Below are positions 11,537 to 22,175 of a stretch of 64,000 nt of DNA, one piece after another (the stretch's first letter is position 1; every line of letters begins with the position of its first letter). A program made the position numbers and the translations under genes. The stretch lies in assembly GCA_037954665.1 (NCBI GenBank), contig JBBMOL010000082.1, positions 2,852,001 through 2,916,000 of the forward strand. The letters run 5' to 3'. Source of the stretch: Laguncularia racemosa (lineage: Eukaryota; Streptophyta; Magnoliopsida; Myrtales; Combretaceae). The notes below the pieces were generated by a model. It saw nothing but the letters and a program-made list of their open reading frames with translations, searched no databases and was not told where the DNA came from.

Positions 11537-12852
11537 TTATTTCTTGGGTTCTTGTTTCTTAAGTTCCACCTTTTCCTTCTCAAAAGTTTGGCCATCCTCT
11601 CGCTTTTTCTCAGATTCTTTTCTAGTTTGCAATTCATTCCCACTCCTCAAGGATATGGCTTTTGCCTGCTCCCTCGGATTGTTCTCAGTGTTACTGGGAA
11701 GGGAACCTAATTGCTTTTCAAACATCATCTTAGCCAATTGGCCAATTTACTTCTTAAGGTTATGGATAGAAGCCTCTTGGTTTCGATGTCTTGCCTCAGA
11801 ACTTTGAATGAATTGGCTCGTTAGATCCTCCAAATTAGTTTTCTTTTCCTACTGAGGTGGCTGGACGGTACGTGGGCTATAGGCTGGAAGGGTAGCACTT
11901 GTTGCTTTTGGAGTCTTGGTGGCAGAAAGTTTGATCTCTGGGCATTCTGATTGCCATAAGAGAGGTTTGGATGGTTTCTCATGCTAGGATTATAAGTGTT
12001 ACTATATGGGTTATACTGTTGCTATTTTTGATTCCCAAAATAGTCTACTTGCTCATCTTGCTCATGGAGGTCCATATTTTCACTAGCATCTCCCACTTGG
12101 TGTTGTGATTCTTGGGAATTCTTAAGGGTAAAAACCTGGTGACAAAGAGCTTTTATCTTCACCACTAAAGTAGTCATGAGGTCTACTTTATATATGCCTG
12201 CTACTTTTTGCTTGCCCCTATTGTTGCCCCACCGATAATTATTTTTAGCCATATTAGCAAAAAGTTTCAAAGATTCTTCTAGGGTCTTAGAATTTAATGT
12301 ACCGTCAGCTACAACATCTACCAATTGACAGGTGGTTGGGTTAAGCCCATTAAAAAAGGTTTGAACTTGCATCCATGTTGGTAGTTGATGGTGTGAGCAC
12401 TTTCTTAACAACTCTATCCATCTTTGCCAAGCATCATACATGGTCTCATCATCTTGTTACATGAATGATGCAATGTCATTCCGGAGCTTAGCTGTCCTAC
12501 ACAGAGGGAAGTAGTTATCTAGAAATTGCTTGGCTGTATCATCCTATGTAGTTGAAGCTCCAGGACCTAATGATTGAAGCCAATTTTTAGCCTTCCCCCT
12601 TAGTGAGAAAGGGAATAATCTAGTATACATTGCTTCGTCCGTCACCCCATTATTCTTGAAGGTCTCACAGATTTCTAAGAACGTTTGAATGTGAGCATGG
12701 GGCTCCTCATTTGGTAATCCATCGAATTGATAGTATTGTTGCAAAAGTTGAATCACCACACCCTTGATCTCGAAATTGTTAGCCTCAATGGGAGGCTTCA
12801 CAATGATTGGCCTTGCATAATCTAGATTAATCTTAGGTGGATCCTCAGCCAT
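11537..12852 (-). pseudogene. Athila-type gag, broken
   Basis: It starts with MAEDPPKINLDYARP at 12852. The capsid-like domain follows with 'FDGLPNEEPHAHIQTFLEIC', 'AMYTRLFPFSLRGKAKNWL' and, after a stop at 12544, 'MYDAWQRWIELLRKCSHH' and 'TFFNGLNPTTCQLVDVVADG'. The C-terminal part (12020-11540) is Gln/Asn-rich, then Lys/Glu-rich, with several stops. No CCHC zinc knuckle is recognisable, which is normal for Athila Gag. This protein would form the particle that packages element RNA. Confidence 0.85.
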
Positions 12853-13156
12853 GGTCTCCTGTGTTTCCTATTTAATATTCTCTAGTAATCTTATCCCACT
12901 ATCTAAAAATTTTGCTGTTGATTCCTTGTCCTTTACTGCTGTCGTGACTTTTATAATAGACGTTTCTCCCTTGATTTCCAATTGTCCTAAATATTTAGCA
13001 GTTGTATTCTTGTGAATCTTTTAAAGTGTTCTCTCAATCTCAGGGTCTAAATCAAGAATGTTATAAGGGAGAGTCTTTGTTATGTACTGTAAAAGCAACA
13101 AAATAAATGACTAAAGTAGCAAATAATAAGGTTTTCCCTAATATTGTTTTGCTAAA
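12853..13156. other. 5' untranslated leader of the Athila-type element
   Basis: This is a short, AT-rich leader between the PBS and the gag start on the minus strand, with no open frame of note. Confidence 0.5.
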
Positions 13157-13174
13157 TCCCTGACAACGACACCA
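13157..13174 (-). other. Primer-binding site, tRNA-Asp type
   Basis: On the minus strand the sequence six bases after the 5' LTR is TGGTGTCGTTGTCAGGGA. The site complementary to the 3' end of plant tRNA-Asp is TGGCGCCGTTGCCGGGGA. The four differences are all C-to-T or G-to-A, as expected from decay of methylated cytosines. An Asp-type PBS is usual in Athila. Confidence 0.85.
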
Positions 13175-13180
13175 AAAACT

Positions 13181-14623
13181 TGATGGGTCGTTTATCTAAT
13201 TGTATCAAATTATAAATTTATTAACCTAAAGAAATCTAACGACCTAACTAGGCGAGTGTACCTATCGAATGTAGTATAGACTACAATGGGTGTCGTCCTT
13301 AAGGATCTTAAAAACGAGTACTAGTATTATCGTTTTATTGCTATCTAGTCTAAATCTTAATGTGAGATTAATAAATTAAATCACTCATTAATTAATCTAA
13401 TAACCCTAAGATTAATTATAATCGCTGTAATAAATAAATTCAATTATAAAAGCATACCCTTCATCTTGATCCACTATAAACTCTAACTTTCTTATAATAA
13501 TGTATCAATTAACAATTTGTTTATACTTTGCACTGCAGGAATTCTCAATTAAACTAATTACTCCATCGAGTTAATTAATTAATAACCTTATATGGAATAA
13601 TGGAGACTTCTCCCTCACTATTGCCTTATAAGATTTCATTAAGCTCACAATTCCTAAATAAAGATTAAATCTTTATGCAAAAAATTGAAGTTCTCCTACC
13701 TTTCGATAAAACATGCAATCTTTCTATTCATGAAGATATATTATATTAGATGAGACCTCTCTCTATCTAACAAGAATCAGACATGTGATCAATTCATGCA
13801 CATAAATTAATCACATAGCAGTTAAAACACATAAATAGATACAAAGGAATAAACTTTTCATTAATCAATAACTAATTCAATCACATGATTTAGAGTTTCA
13901 CAAGATGTAGGACATATAAATCTATTCCTCCATGGAATTTACAATAATCATGATAAATCTAGAGAAGTAATAAAATTCAAGATGAAAAGAATAAACCCTT
14001 ATAGAAGTTTTGTGATTTTCGATGATGCTTCAGTGATTTCTCCTTCCAGATTTGTAATTTTGCTCTCCTGGGGTTTTTAGAGTGGCTGTGAGAAAAAATA
14101 AATCTAGATCCCTAATTTTTGTAATACAGTGAGTATTTATAGTATGAGAAATAGGGTAGCATGTATGGCCTAATGCACGCCCATGCTCGAGGCCGTTTAC
14201 TATAAAAAAAGTGAAATTCTGGCATTCCGGGTTCTGTACTACCGTGTTCGGGGTTGTGCACTTTGGAATTTTTATAGTTTCTTCTCTAGGTAGATTTCTT
14301 GCTTTAGCACGGCACTCTACACAGCTTTTGCAGCAGCTAAGGCATAATTTCACAATGCATTCTAATCACTTTTTGCTCTTTAGCATTGGCATTAGCACGG
14401 TTATGTTAAAGGTTGTATACACGTGAAAATCACCTTTTCTTATATTTTGCCAGATTTTGCCTCATTTTCACTCGAATTTTCTTTAAATCTTTAATTTGTA
14501 TTCTTTAAACCATGAAATAAAATATTAAGCACTTAAGTGTTTTTTTCTTGATAAATTCACACAAAATTCATAAAAATTCCAATTCAATAAATATTATAAA
14601 TAAGGTTCTTTTAACACTTATCA
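13181..14623 (-). repeat. Athila-type element, 5' LTR
   Basis: It runs TGATGGG...TTATCA on the plus strand (TGAT...ATCA termini) and matches 837-2281 over its whole length. It contains the same pair of GC-rich modules, around 14165-14200 and 14235-14260. Confidence 0.9.
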
Positions 14624-15103
14624 ATGGGTATGTACTTAACTGGGTACCTAGCCGTGTATCCTATTGTTCCACTTCGAATCCTCTTCCCAATTCACCAATT
14701 TTTCAACTTCTTCCAACCTTAGATGAAATTCATCAGTATTAGGCCTAATTATATACATTGTATATCCCGTTAAAACCCTAAATTTAGTTGAATTGATCAA
14801 CTTACTAGTTTAACTCATTCCAACGATCGAAGTCCTGTCCTAAACTTTTTCTCACACTAGTTGTTCTGTAGTGAAATCCAATGAAATCAAGCCTAATTCA
14901 TATCACATGCAAGTAAATGGTGATAAAAAAATCATTGATCGGTTTACTTATCGTGTGTAATTTTGTTAAATCGCAGGGTGTAGCAATTGTTTTCTTCTCT
15001 TAGGGTTTTTCCTTACTCTAGGAATACTGTAGTGAAAAATATGGGAAAGAGGTTGGAATGACACATGGTGGCCTCTTTATACTATCCTCATCAAATGACC
15101 ATG
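14624..15103. other. Spacer between the two left elements
   Basis: This is unassigned AT-rich sequence. It continues the pre-insertion target of the Athila-type element: words such as 'gtacttaactgggtacctagccgtg' echo the left flank near 770-785. The last five bases, ccatg, are the target duplication of the next element. Confidence 0.4.
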
Positions 15104-16149
15104 TGATGGGAATCAAATCATTTCAAGTACAGGACCACTTACTCGAGCTAGAACTAAGGGACTACAAAATCTAACATCGAGAGTTCTACTTGTTCAAATG
15201 AAACCCGAAGAAAATCGCATAGTGTCTTCATTTCTTTTATATGATTGTATTACATTAAATCAGGTACATTTATTTGTGCTTTGAGGCGACAACCAAGTAA
15301 ACAAAATAGAGAGCTGCTTACCTTGAATTGGTGGCTTACCTTGAATCGGCGACTTACCTTGAATTGGCAATAATCCGCTTAGGCTAGCAACTTTACTTTA
15401 CTTTTTCTTTTAATTTTTTTAGCTAACATTTGTATCTTTTAGAAGGTTACTATAAATACCCTTTTGATAGAAAACAAAAGACAACTTTTGACATTTTCTT
15501 GAGAGAGCTTAAGGTTTCCTAGTTCAATTTCCTCTTATCAATTTCAATCCTAAGAGTTGAGATTGTGGCGAGTGCAATAATTGAAATTGTGAGTCATATC
15601 AATTTCAAATTGTTGTGTTTTCTTTTCTTCTCTAGTGTGTAATATCTAGGGTTGAATTGGAACATTTCTTGTTCAGATTTGATTAAGTTTTGATTCGAAC
15701 TAATGAGCTTGTTTGAGTACTTATCATACTTGTTATTCATCAACAATTGCTTATCATTGTTAACGTAAATTGCATTTTCTATAAAGGGAGATCATGGTAT
15801 TGCCTTTGCTGGTTATTCTTGAATTCACGTGATATTTCAAGTTTGATTAGTGTATATTGAGGGATTTGATTCAATGTGGTCTCTTTGCACCCTTTAGGAA
15901 TCACGCAAATTCTTAGCTTGTTGAACCGGAATTGTTTGAGTGCATTTAGGGTTTGTTTTTGTTCCATTTGATTGTGCTTAATCCCCTTTTAGGCACATCA
16001 TCTTTTTGGTATCAGAGTAACATATTTTACAAATTTGGATTCATAATATTTAGTGGTTCATGCCTCTTGAGGACTTGGATTTGGTGATTGAATTTGTTTC
16101 AATTGGTTGTGTATATGTGCTTGGATCCTTTGATCATTTAGGCACATCA
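15104..16149 (+). repeat. Chimeric 5' LTR with an internal PBS
   Basis: The first 400 bp (to about 15505, including the TATA box ctactataaatac near 15449) match the outer 3' LTR at 22176-22560. The rest matches the LTR at 20482-21647 from about 20971 on. Near the end it holds 'gcacatca' (15993-16000) followed by a PBS-like TGGTATCAGAGT (16007-16018), then about 130 bp later a second 'gcacatca' (16142-16149) directly before the functional PBS. Confidence 0.85.
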
Positions 16150-16155
16150 TCTTTT

Positions 16156-16167
16156 TGGTATCAGAGC
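16156..16167 (+). other. Primer-binding site, tRNA-iMet type
   Basis: TGGTATCAGAGC is complementary to the 3' end of plant initiator methionine tRNA and lies six bases after the LTR end. A diverged copy sits 149 bp upstream, inside the LTR (16007). Confidence 0.92.
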
Positions 16168-17165
16168 TTGAGGTTGTGAGAAGGGTTATTTGATTTTGAA
16201 TTTCAGAAATTTAGGGTTCATGTTCTTACATCTTTAATTCCGAAATTGGAAGTAAATTGAAATTGTTGTTGTAGTTGTTTCAAGTGGCGTGAATTGTCTT
16301 GAGTAGAAGTTGAACTTGCTGCTTGTTAGAGTGAGTTTTGATTACTTGTTGAAGCTTCTATGTTGTGGACTTCACCATGGAGGAAGAGGAAAGTAGTGCA
16401 TTTTGAATGCAATTTCGGAAGTGCAATTATGTAAGGAGAAAAATTGTGATCCTTACATTGTTTGTTTTTTTGAAAATTAGAGGAGTAATTGAGCATTTCC
16501 AGATTTGAGTAGTGTGGAAGATTTGGAAATTATTCGATTTTCAAAACAAACATTAAGATTGAAGGAGTTAATGTGTGTTTGTTTGAATTTGAAAATTACT
16601 TCTTACCAATTGTGGAAAGGTTGCAATTAGTGAAGTGGTTTGATTTTCAAATTTAAATTGTTGCTATTTTGGTATATAAGTTGCGGTTTGCTTTAGTGTT
16701 TGTAGTGGTGAAACTTTTATGTTTGGGAGTGTGAACTATGGAGTGTGTGTAGGGTTGTGTTTGCCAAAAGTTGTGAAGGGTTGTGCATTTCGATGTGGAT
16801 TATTTTTTGTGTGAATTGGTGGACAATTGTAGTAGGCGTGAGCGAAGTAGCACCGTGAGATAAGAGTAGTAGAGTGGCAGTGGATTTTGATTATTTTGTA
16901 TTTGTTGAAGTGCTGTACATTGTGGTTGATTGTAGTGTGGAATCAAAATAAAAAAAAAGAAGGTTGAGTAATAGAATTTAAAATTCAAATAAGTCATTAA
17001 AGTGTAAAAGTAATTGAACTAGTTACTTAAGCACTTAGAGTTGAATTTAAATTCTATCTACTTAAGAGTAGTTGTGTGTGAGTACTTCATTTATGGTGTA
17101 GGTGTGTGCTTGAGCCGTGGAAGGTGTAGGGAATTTTATTGTGGTGTTGGATTAAAAATACAACA
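16168..17165 (+). other. Leader replacing gag
   Basis: A complete element would carry a gag gene here. The 1-kb stretch has only short, broken frames and no capsid or zinc-knuckle motif. It is homologous to 59264-60137 in the second CRM-like element, for example 'gaatttgaaaattacttctt' at about 16590 and 59690, so both copies inherited the same gag-less organisation. Confidence 0.75.
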
Positions 17166-17590
17166 ATGTTTAGTGAGATGTTTCATTATGCTAATGTGTT
17201 GCGACGAACATTGACTACATTTGCTACTAAGGATGAATAACAAAGAGAAAACTTGTTCCATACTTCTTGTAGGGTACAAGGAAATTTATGTGTCCTTATA
17301 GTTGATGGTGGTAGTTGCACCAATGTAGTAGCCGCATCGTTAGTATCGAAGCTAAGACCTATCACCACTATACATCCTAAACCATATAAATTGCATTGGC
17401 TTAGTGATCGAGGGAGTTTGCATGTGACCCAAAGAGCTAGGGTGCCATTCAGTATAGGGGATAAATACTGTGATGAGATTGAGTGTGATATTTTGCCTAT
17501 GTGTGCATCCCATATATTGCTTGGCAGGCCTTGTTATATGATATGAGGGTCTTGCATGATGGCTTCAGGAATACTTATGTGTTCTAGAAG
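17166..17590 (+). pseudogene. CRM-like retroviral-type aspartic protease, broken
   Basis: The reading frame opens at ATG 17166 (MFSEMFHYANVLRRTL), is stopped by TAA near 17238, and continues with 'RENLFHTSCRVQGN' and the active-site segment 'VLIVDGGSCTNVVAASLVSK'. The Asp-Gly-Gly triad variant is normal for this family. The flap end 'ILLGRP' is followed by a one-base loss compared with the second copy (60500), which shifts the frame. A stop in 'VF*' near 17586 is shared with the second copy. The enzyme would cut the polyprotein. Confidence 0.85.
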
Positions 17591-17859
17591 GAGGGCAAAT
17601 GCGTTATTCTGAATCCAATGTCACCTTTAGAGGTCCAAAAGGTTTAACAATAGATCAGTAGGCCATCGGAGGTTAAAAGGGCTTTAGTACAGTGTAATGA
17701 TTATAAGGAAAAGAAGGTATTATTGATGGGATAGGGTGAAATGGAGAGGCTAATTACAGAAGAGACTCCAGTATACTTGCTTTAGCTGAGATGTGCACTA
17801 GGGGTGTAGGAACCATAGTCTCTACCTTCAATAGTTTCTTAGGTATTGAATGACTATAT

Positions 17860-19180
17860 TGACATTTTTCCTAATGATTTGTCAGCAGGGTTACTACCTT
17901 TAAGAGGGATAGAGCATGCTATCGATCTTATGCCTGGTTTAGTATTACCGAGCCGACCTGCATATCGCATGAATCCCGAGGAGGCTAGGGAGTTGAAGCG
18001 CCAGGTAAATGAGTTGGTTGAGTGAGGGTTTGTTAGAGAGAGTCTCAGCCCATGTGCTGTTCCTGCCCTTCTTGTTTCTAAGAAGGATGGTACTTGGAGA
18101 ATGTGTATCGATAGCAGAGCCATCAACAAAATCACCATCAAATATAGGTATCTTACTCCTAGACTTGATGATAAGTTAGATGAGCTGCATGGTTCATAGG
18201 TTTTCTCCAAAGTAGATCTTAAAAGCAGATATCATCAAATTCGGATGAGAGAGGGGGACGAATGGAAAACCGCTTTCAAAACACGTCATGGACTGTATGA
18301 GTGGTTAGTTATGCCCTTTGGTTTGAGTAATGCTCCTAGTACATTTATGAGGCTGATGAATTATGTACTGAAAGAATTTTTTGGAAAATTTGTTGTTGTT
18401 TATTTTGATGATATTATGATTTATAGCAAAAACCTAAAACAACATGTGGAGCATCTTCGGCCAGTATTCTCAGTATTGAGGGCACAACAGCTATTTGCAA
18501 ATCTCTAGAAGTGTTCCTTTTACCTAATTGAGGTAACATTTTTAGGTTTTGTTGTATCTGGTTCAAGTGTTAGGGTGGACGAGGAGAAAGTGAGGGCAAT
18601 CAGGGAATGGCCAACACCCACCACAGTTACTGAGGTAAGAAGTTTTCATGAACTTGTATATTTTTATAGACGCTTTGTCCATAACTTCAGTAGTATTGTT
18701 AGTTCTCTCACAGAATTGACTAAAAAGAATGTAACTTTCATATGGAGTGAAAGGGCTCAGAGGAGTTTTGAAGAGGTAAAAGAAAAACTCACTTGTGCTC
18801 CATTATTAGCTCTACCTGATTTTGACAAAGTTTTTGAGTTGAAATGTGATGGTTCTGGGATAGGAATTGGTGCTGTACTAATGCAAGAAAACAGACCCAT
18901 AGCATATTTTAGTAAGAAGTTAAGTGGTGCAACTTTAAACTATTCTATATATGATAAGGAATTTTATTCCTTAGTGAGGGCTCTCATGACGTGGCAGCAT
19001 TATCTCCTCCCGAGAGAGTTTATTATTTACACAGATCATGAATCTTTGAAACATTTCAAGGGACAACAAAATTTTTCTAAATGCCACGCCAAATGGGTGG
19101 AGTTTTTAGAGGGTTTTGCTTATGTGATAAAGTACAAGAAGGGTAATCAGAATATTGTTGCTGACACTTTATCACGATGG
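17860..19180 (+). pseudogene. CRM-like reverse transcriptase and RNase H, broken
   Basis: Reverse transcriptase runs from 'LRGIEHAIDLMPG' through 'YRMNPEEARELKRQV', 'DGTWRMCIDSRAINKI', 'EWKTAFKTRHGLYEWLVMPF' and the catalytic box 'VVYFDDIMIYS' near 18400. Stops lie near 18024, at 18197-18199 and near 18507. From 18575 the frame is open for 413 codons through 'SFHELVYFYRRFVHNFS', then RNase H with 'ELKCDGSGIGIGAVLMQ', 'YSIYDKEFYSLVRAL', 'IIYTDHESLKHF' and 'NIVADTLSR'. Both polymerase aspartates and the RNase H Asp residues at those motifs are kept. It would copy element RNA into DNA. Confidence 0.9.
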
Positions 19181-20632
19181 CATGTACTTATCACTTCTCT
19201 TAAGTCAAAACTGCTGGGTTTTGAATTGTTGAAAGAACAGTATATGTATGATGAGGAATTCAAAACTATTATGGAGAGGTGTTATGGGGGCAAGATGTAT
19301 GAGGGTTATTGCGTGATTGAGGGGTTTCTGTATAAATCTGGAAAATTATGTATACCTTTTGGATCTGTGAGGGAGTTATTGGTGAGGGAAGCACATGCAG
19401 GAGGATTGTTTAGACACTTTGGTGAGAAGAGAACCTTAGCCACATTAGGAGAGAATTTCTATTGGAAGGGTATGATAATGGATATCCATTGGGTGTTAGA
19501 AAGGTGGGGTATTTGTAAGAGAGCTAAAGGGAAGAAAGGTGTACAGGGTGAGTACATGCCTTTGCCTATACCGGATAAACCATGGACTGATATCAGTATG
19601 GATTTTGTGTTGGGATTACCTAGAACACAAAGGGGAAAAGATTCTATTATGGTGGTTGTTGATAGGTTCAGTAAAATGTCACATTTTGTGCCTTGTCACG
19701 AAATAGATGATGCCCTTTTTATTGCTAACATTTTTGTGCAGGAAATTGTCAAATTACATGGATTCCCATACCGCATAGTGTCAGACAGATACACTAAGTT
19801 TCTTAGTTTCTTTTAGAAGACATTATGGAGAAGACTAGGTACTAAACTTATGTATAGTACCTCTTTCCATCCACAGACAGATAGACAAACAGAAGTTGTC
19901 AACTGTATGCTTGGGAATCTACTCAGAGCAACAGTTGGCAAGAATCTTACTGATTGGGACTTGTGTCTTCCTATTGTTGAGTTCGTATACAATAGGTCTA
20001 CTCATAGTTTAACTAGTAAGTCTCCCTTTGAAGTTGTTTATGGCTATAATCCTTCTATTCCATTGGATTTTATAGCAGGACCTGTAATAAAGGAAGAGAA
20101 TCTTAGTGGAGTTGACTGATCCAGGCAAATTCGGCACATTCATGATAAAACAACTGAACGCCTTCAGAAGACCCAAGAACAACAGAGAATCCAGGGAAAT
20201 AGATACAGGAGAACTCATCTTTATAATCCAGGTGACTTAGTCTGGATTAATCTTAGTAGGGACAGGTTTCCTCATAAGAAGTCACAAAAGCTGTCTCCCA
20301 GATCAGATGGGCCATTCAGAGTTTTAAAGTGCATCAACAACAACACCTATTGGATAGACTTACTAGGAGAGTATGGAATATCAGCGACCTTTAATGTTAT
20401 AGATCTATCACCGTACTTACTAAACGACATGCACGAAGACCTATTAGATTTGAGGGCAAATCTTCCAGAAGCCCGAGGAGATGATAGGAATCAGATTCCA
20501 ACAGGACCTATCACTAGGGCTCGAGCTAAGGGTCTACACAACTTGGTTTTGAGAATCATACATGAGAAACCTAATCCTAAGGAAGCTAACTTAATTTCTT
20601 CATTCCTACCTTATAATTGTTATGCATTCTAG
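19181..20632 (+). pseudogene. CRM-like integrase with C-terminal tail entering the LTR
   Basis: The zinc domain reads 'REAHAGGLFRHFGEKRTL' then 'RWGICKRA', where the first Cys of the CxxC pair is Trp. The core has Asp in 'SMDFVLGLP', Asp in 'IVSDRYTKF' and Glu in 'TDRQTEVVN', so the D,D,E triad is still present. Stops lie near 19814 and 20118. The GPF-type module is 'SPRSDGPFRVLKCINNN'. The tail, with the basic motif 'GPITRARAKGL', ends at 20632, about 150 bp inside the 3' LTR. I see no chromodomain. Tail overlap with the LTR is a CRM trait. Confidence 0.88.
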
Positions 20633-21647
20633 TAGGTTCCCTTATCAGTCCTACAGGGTGCTAAATCACCTACACTTTTGAGTGAGTTGGGATCCTCATC
20701 GGGGCTCAATTCAAAAGTACCCTGAAGACCGGCATCTTGAAGACCAATTTCTTTTATATATTTGTTATTTGCATGGACTATTTTATGTTGTAATTTCTTT
20801 TGGGACACTTTCATTTTGTTTGTAATTCTCATTTAGGACTGGCCACCTTAAAAGTGACATAGTTGTAATTTTGTGTACTTTCTAACCCTAAAGGGAGCAA
20901 GTATAAAAACTTGCTTAAGTAGGGTTTTGGGGGAATAATTTTCAGATTAAACACTTCACTTTCATGTGAGAGAGCTTAGGGTTTCCTAGTTTAATTTCCT
21001 CTTATCAATTTCAATCCCAAGAGTTGAGATTGTGGTGAGTGTAACAATTGAAATTGTGAGTCATATCAATTTCAAATTGTTGTGTTTTCTTTTCTTCTCT
21101 AGTGTGTAATATCTAGGGTTGAATTGGAACATTTCTTGGTCAGATTTAATTAAGTTTTGATTCGAATTAATGAGCTTGTTTGAGTACTTATCAGACTTGT
21201 TATTCATCAACAATTGCTTATTATTGTTAACGTGAATTGCATTTTCTATAAAAGGGGGATCACGATATTGCCTTTGCTAGTTATTCTTGAATTCACGTGA
21301 TATTTCAAGTTTGATTAGTGTATATTGAGGGATTTGATTCATTGTGGTGGATTAGTTCATTATTCATTGACTTTGGATCTCTTTGCACCCTTTAGGAATT
21401 ACACAAATTCCTAGCTTGTTGAACCGGAATTGTTTGAGTGCATTTAGTGTTGATTTTTGTTCCATTTGATTGTGCTTAATCCCCTTTTGAGCACATTATC
21501 CTTTTGTTATTAGAGCAACTTATTTTACAAATTTGGATTCATAATATTTAATGGCTCACGCCTCTTGAGGACTTGGATTTGGTGATTGAATTTGTTTCAA
21601 TTGGTTGCGTGTATGTGCTTGGATCCTTTGATCATTTAGGCACATCA
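20482..21647 (+). repeat. Inner 3' LTR of the CRM-like element
   Basis: It starts TGATAGGAATC and ends GCACATCA. Its first 150 bp are coding for the integrase tail. It carries an internal 'gcacatta' (21491-21498) followed by a decayed PBS, TGTTATTAGAGC (21505-21516), 149 bp before the expected position of a PBS after the true end. The bases after 21647 (tcctt) do not match ccatg, so it is not the outer boundary of the insertion. Confidence 0.85.
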
Positions 21648-22116
21648 TCCTTTGAAGAATCGTTGGTGTAAGATTGAAGGCCAGCCATATAGGTCGGCGG
21701 TGTAGAAATCTAGGCCGGTGACTTTCCTAAGTGGCTTACAATTTTGGCTAATTGCTTTATGTTGTTTCAAGCTAGTTTTCTTTGTATTTCAACCTTGCTT
21801 TGTTTTTCTTTTATTTTGGCTACTATAAAGACCTTTGGAAGATAAACATAAGACAAACCTTTTGGAGATTAGAGTCTTTACTCTCATTCTTCTTATACTC
21901 TTATCAATCCTTTGATTGTGGCGAGTGACAACATCATAATTGTTGTGTGTCATATCAACAAGACAGTGCTAGGACTATCTTCTTGCTAGTGCATTATATC
22001 TGGTAAGGGTTTAGGGTTTATTTTATTGTTATGTTTGATTTTTTTTTAGATTACTTATTTTAAATTATTGGTTGGGTTTGCGATTGCTTGATTCTTTATT
22101 GGGATTAAGCACATAA
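21648..22116 (+). repeat. Partial LTR of a related subtype
   Basis: This fragment has its own TATA region (ggctactataaagacc, about 21823), the R/U5 motifs 'cttatcaatcctttgattgtggcgagtg' and 'ctagtgcattatatctggtaagg', and ends with GCACATAA. It abuts the previous LTR without a TSD and matches 22580-22810 better than 20482-21647. Confidence 0.75.
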
Positions 22117-22175
22117 GAAGATCTTCATGAAGACCCATCAGATTTGAGGGCAAATCTTCCACAGGCCCAAGGAGA
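22117..22175 (+). pseudogene. Remnant of a pol C-terminus between two LTRs
   Basis: Only 59 bp remain between two LTRs. They encode 'HEDPSDLRANLPQAQGD', matching the end of the larger pol at 20432-20481 (HEDLLDLRANLPEARGD). The PBS, gag and the rest of pol are deleted. Confidence 0.8.

Larger units (their letters stand above)
837..14623 (-). mobile_element. Athila-type Ty3/gypsy retrotransposon, decayed
   Basis: This is a 13.8-kb element read on the minus strand. The 5' LTR is at 13181-14623 and the 3' LTR at 837-2281. Between them, in transcription order, lie a tRNA-Asp-like PBS, gag, protease, reverse transcriptase, RNase H, integrase, a tandem-repeat spacer, a degraded ORF in the envelope position and a polypurine tract. 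The large size, the Asp-type PBS, the Gag segment around 'AKNWLQSLGPGA' and the extra ORF after integrase are typical of the Athila lineage. The flanking atagg/atggg match in four of five bases, as expected for an aged target duplication. A solo LTR interrupts the protease. Many stops and frameshifts make it non-functional. Confidence 0.9.

Noticed and set aside
17854..18210. Open frame antisense to reverse transcriptase, also seen at 60812-61198
   Set aside because: It is the complement of a conserved RT segment. Openness on the other strand follows from codon use, and the sense strand has the known domain.
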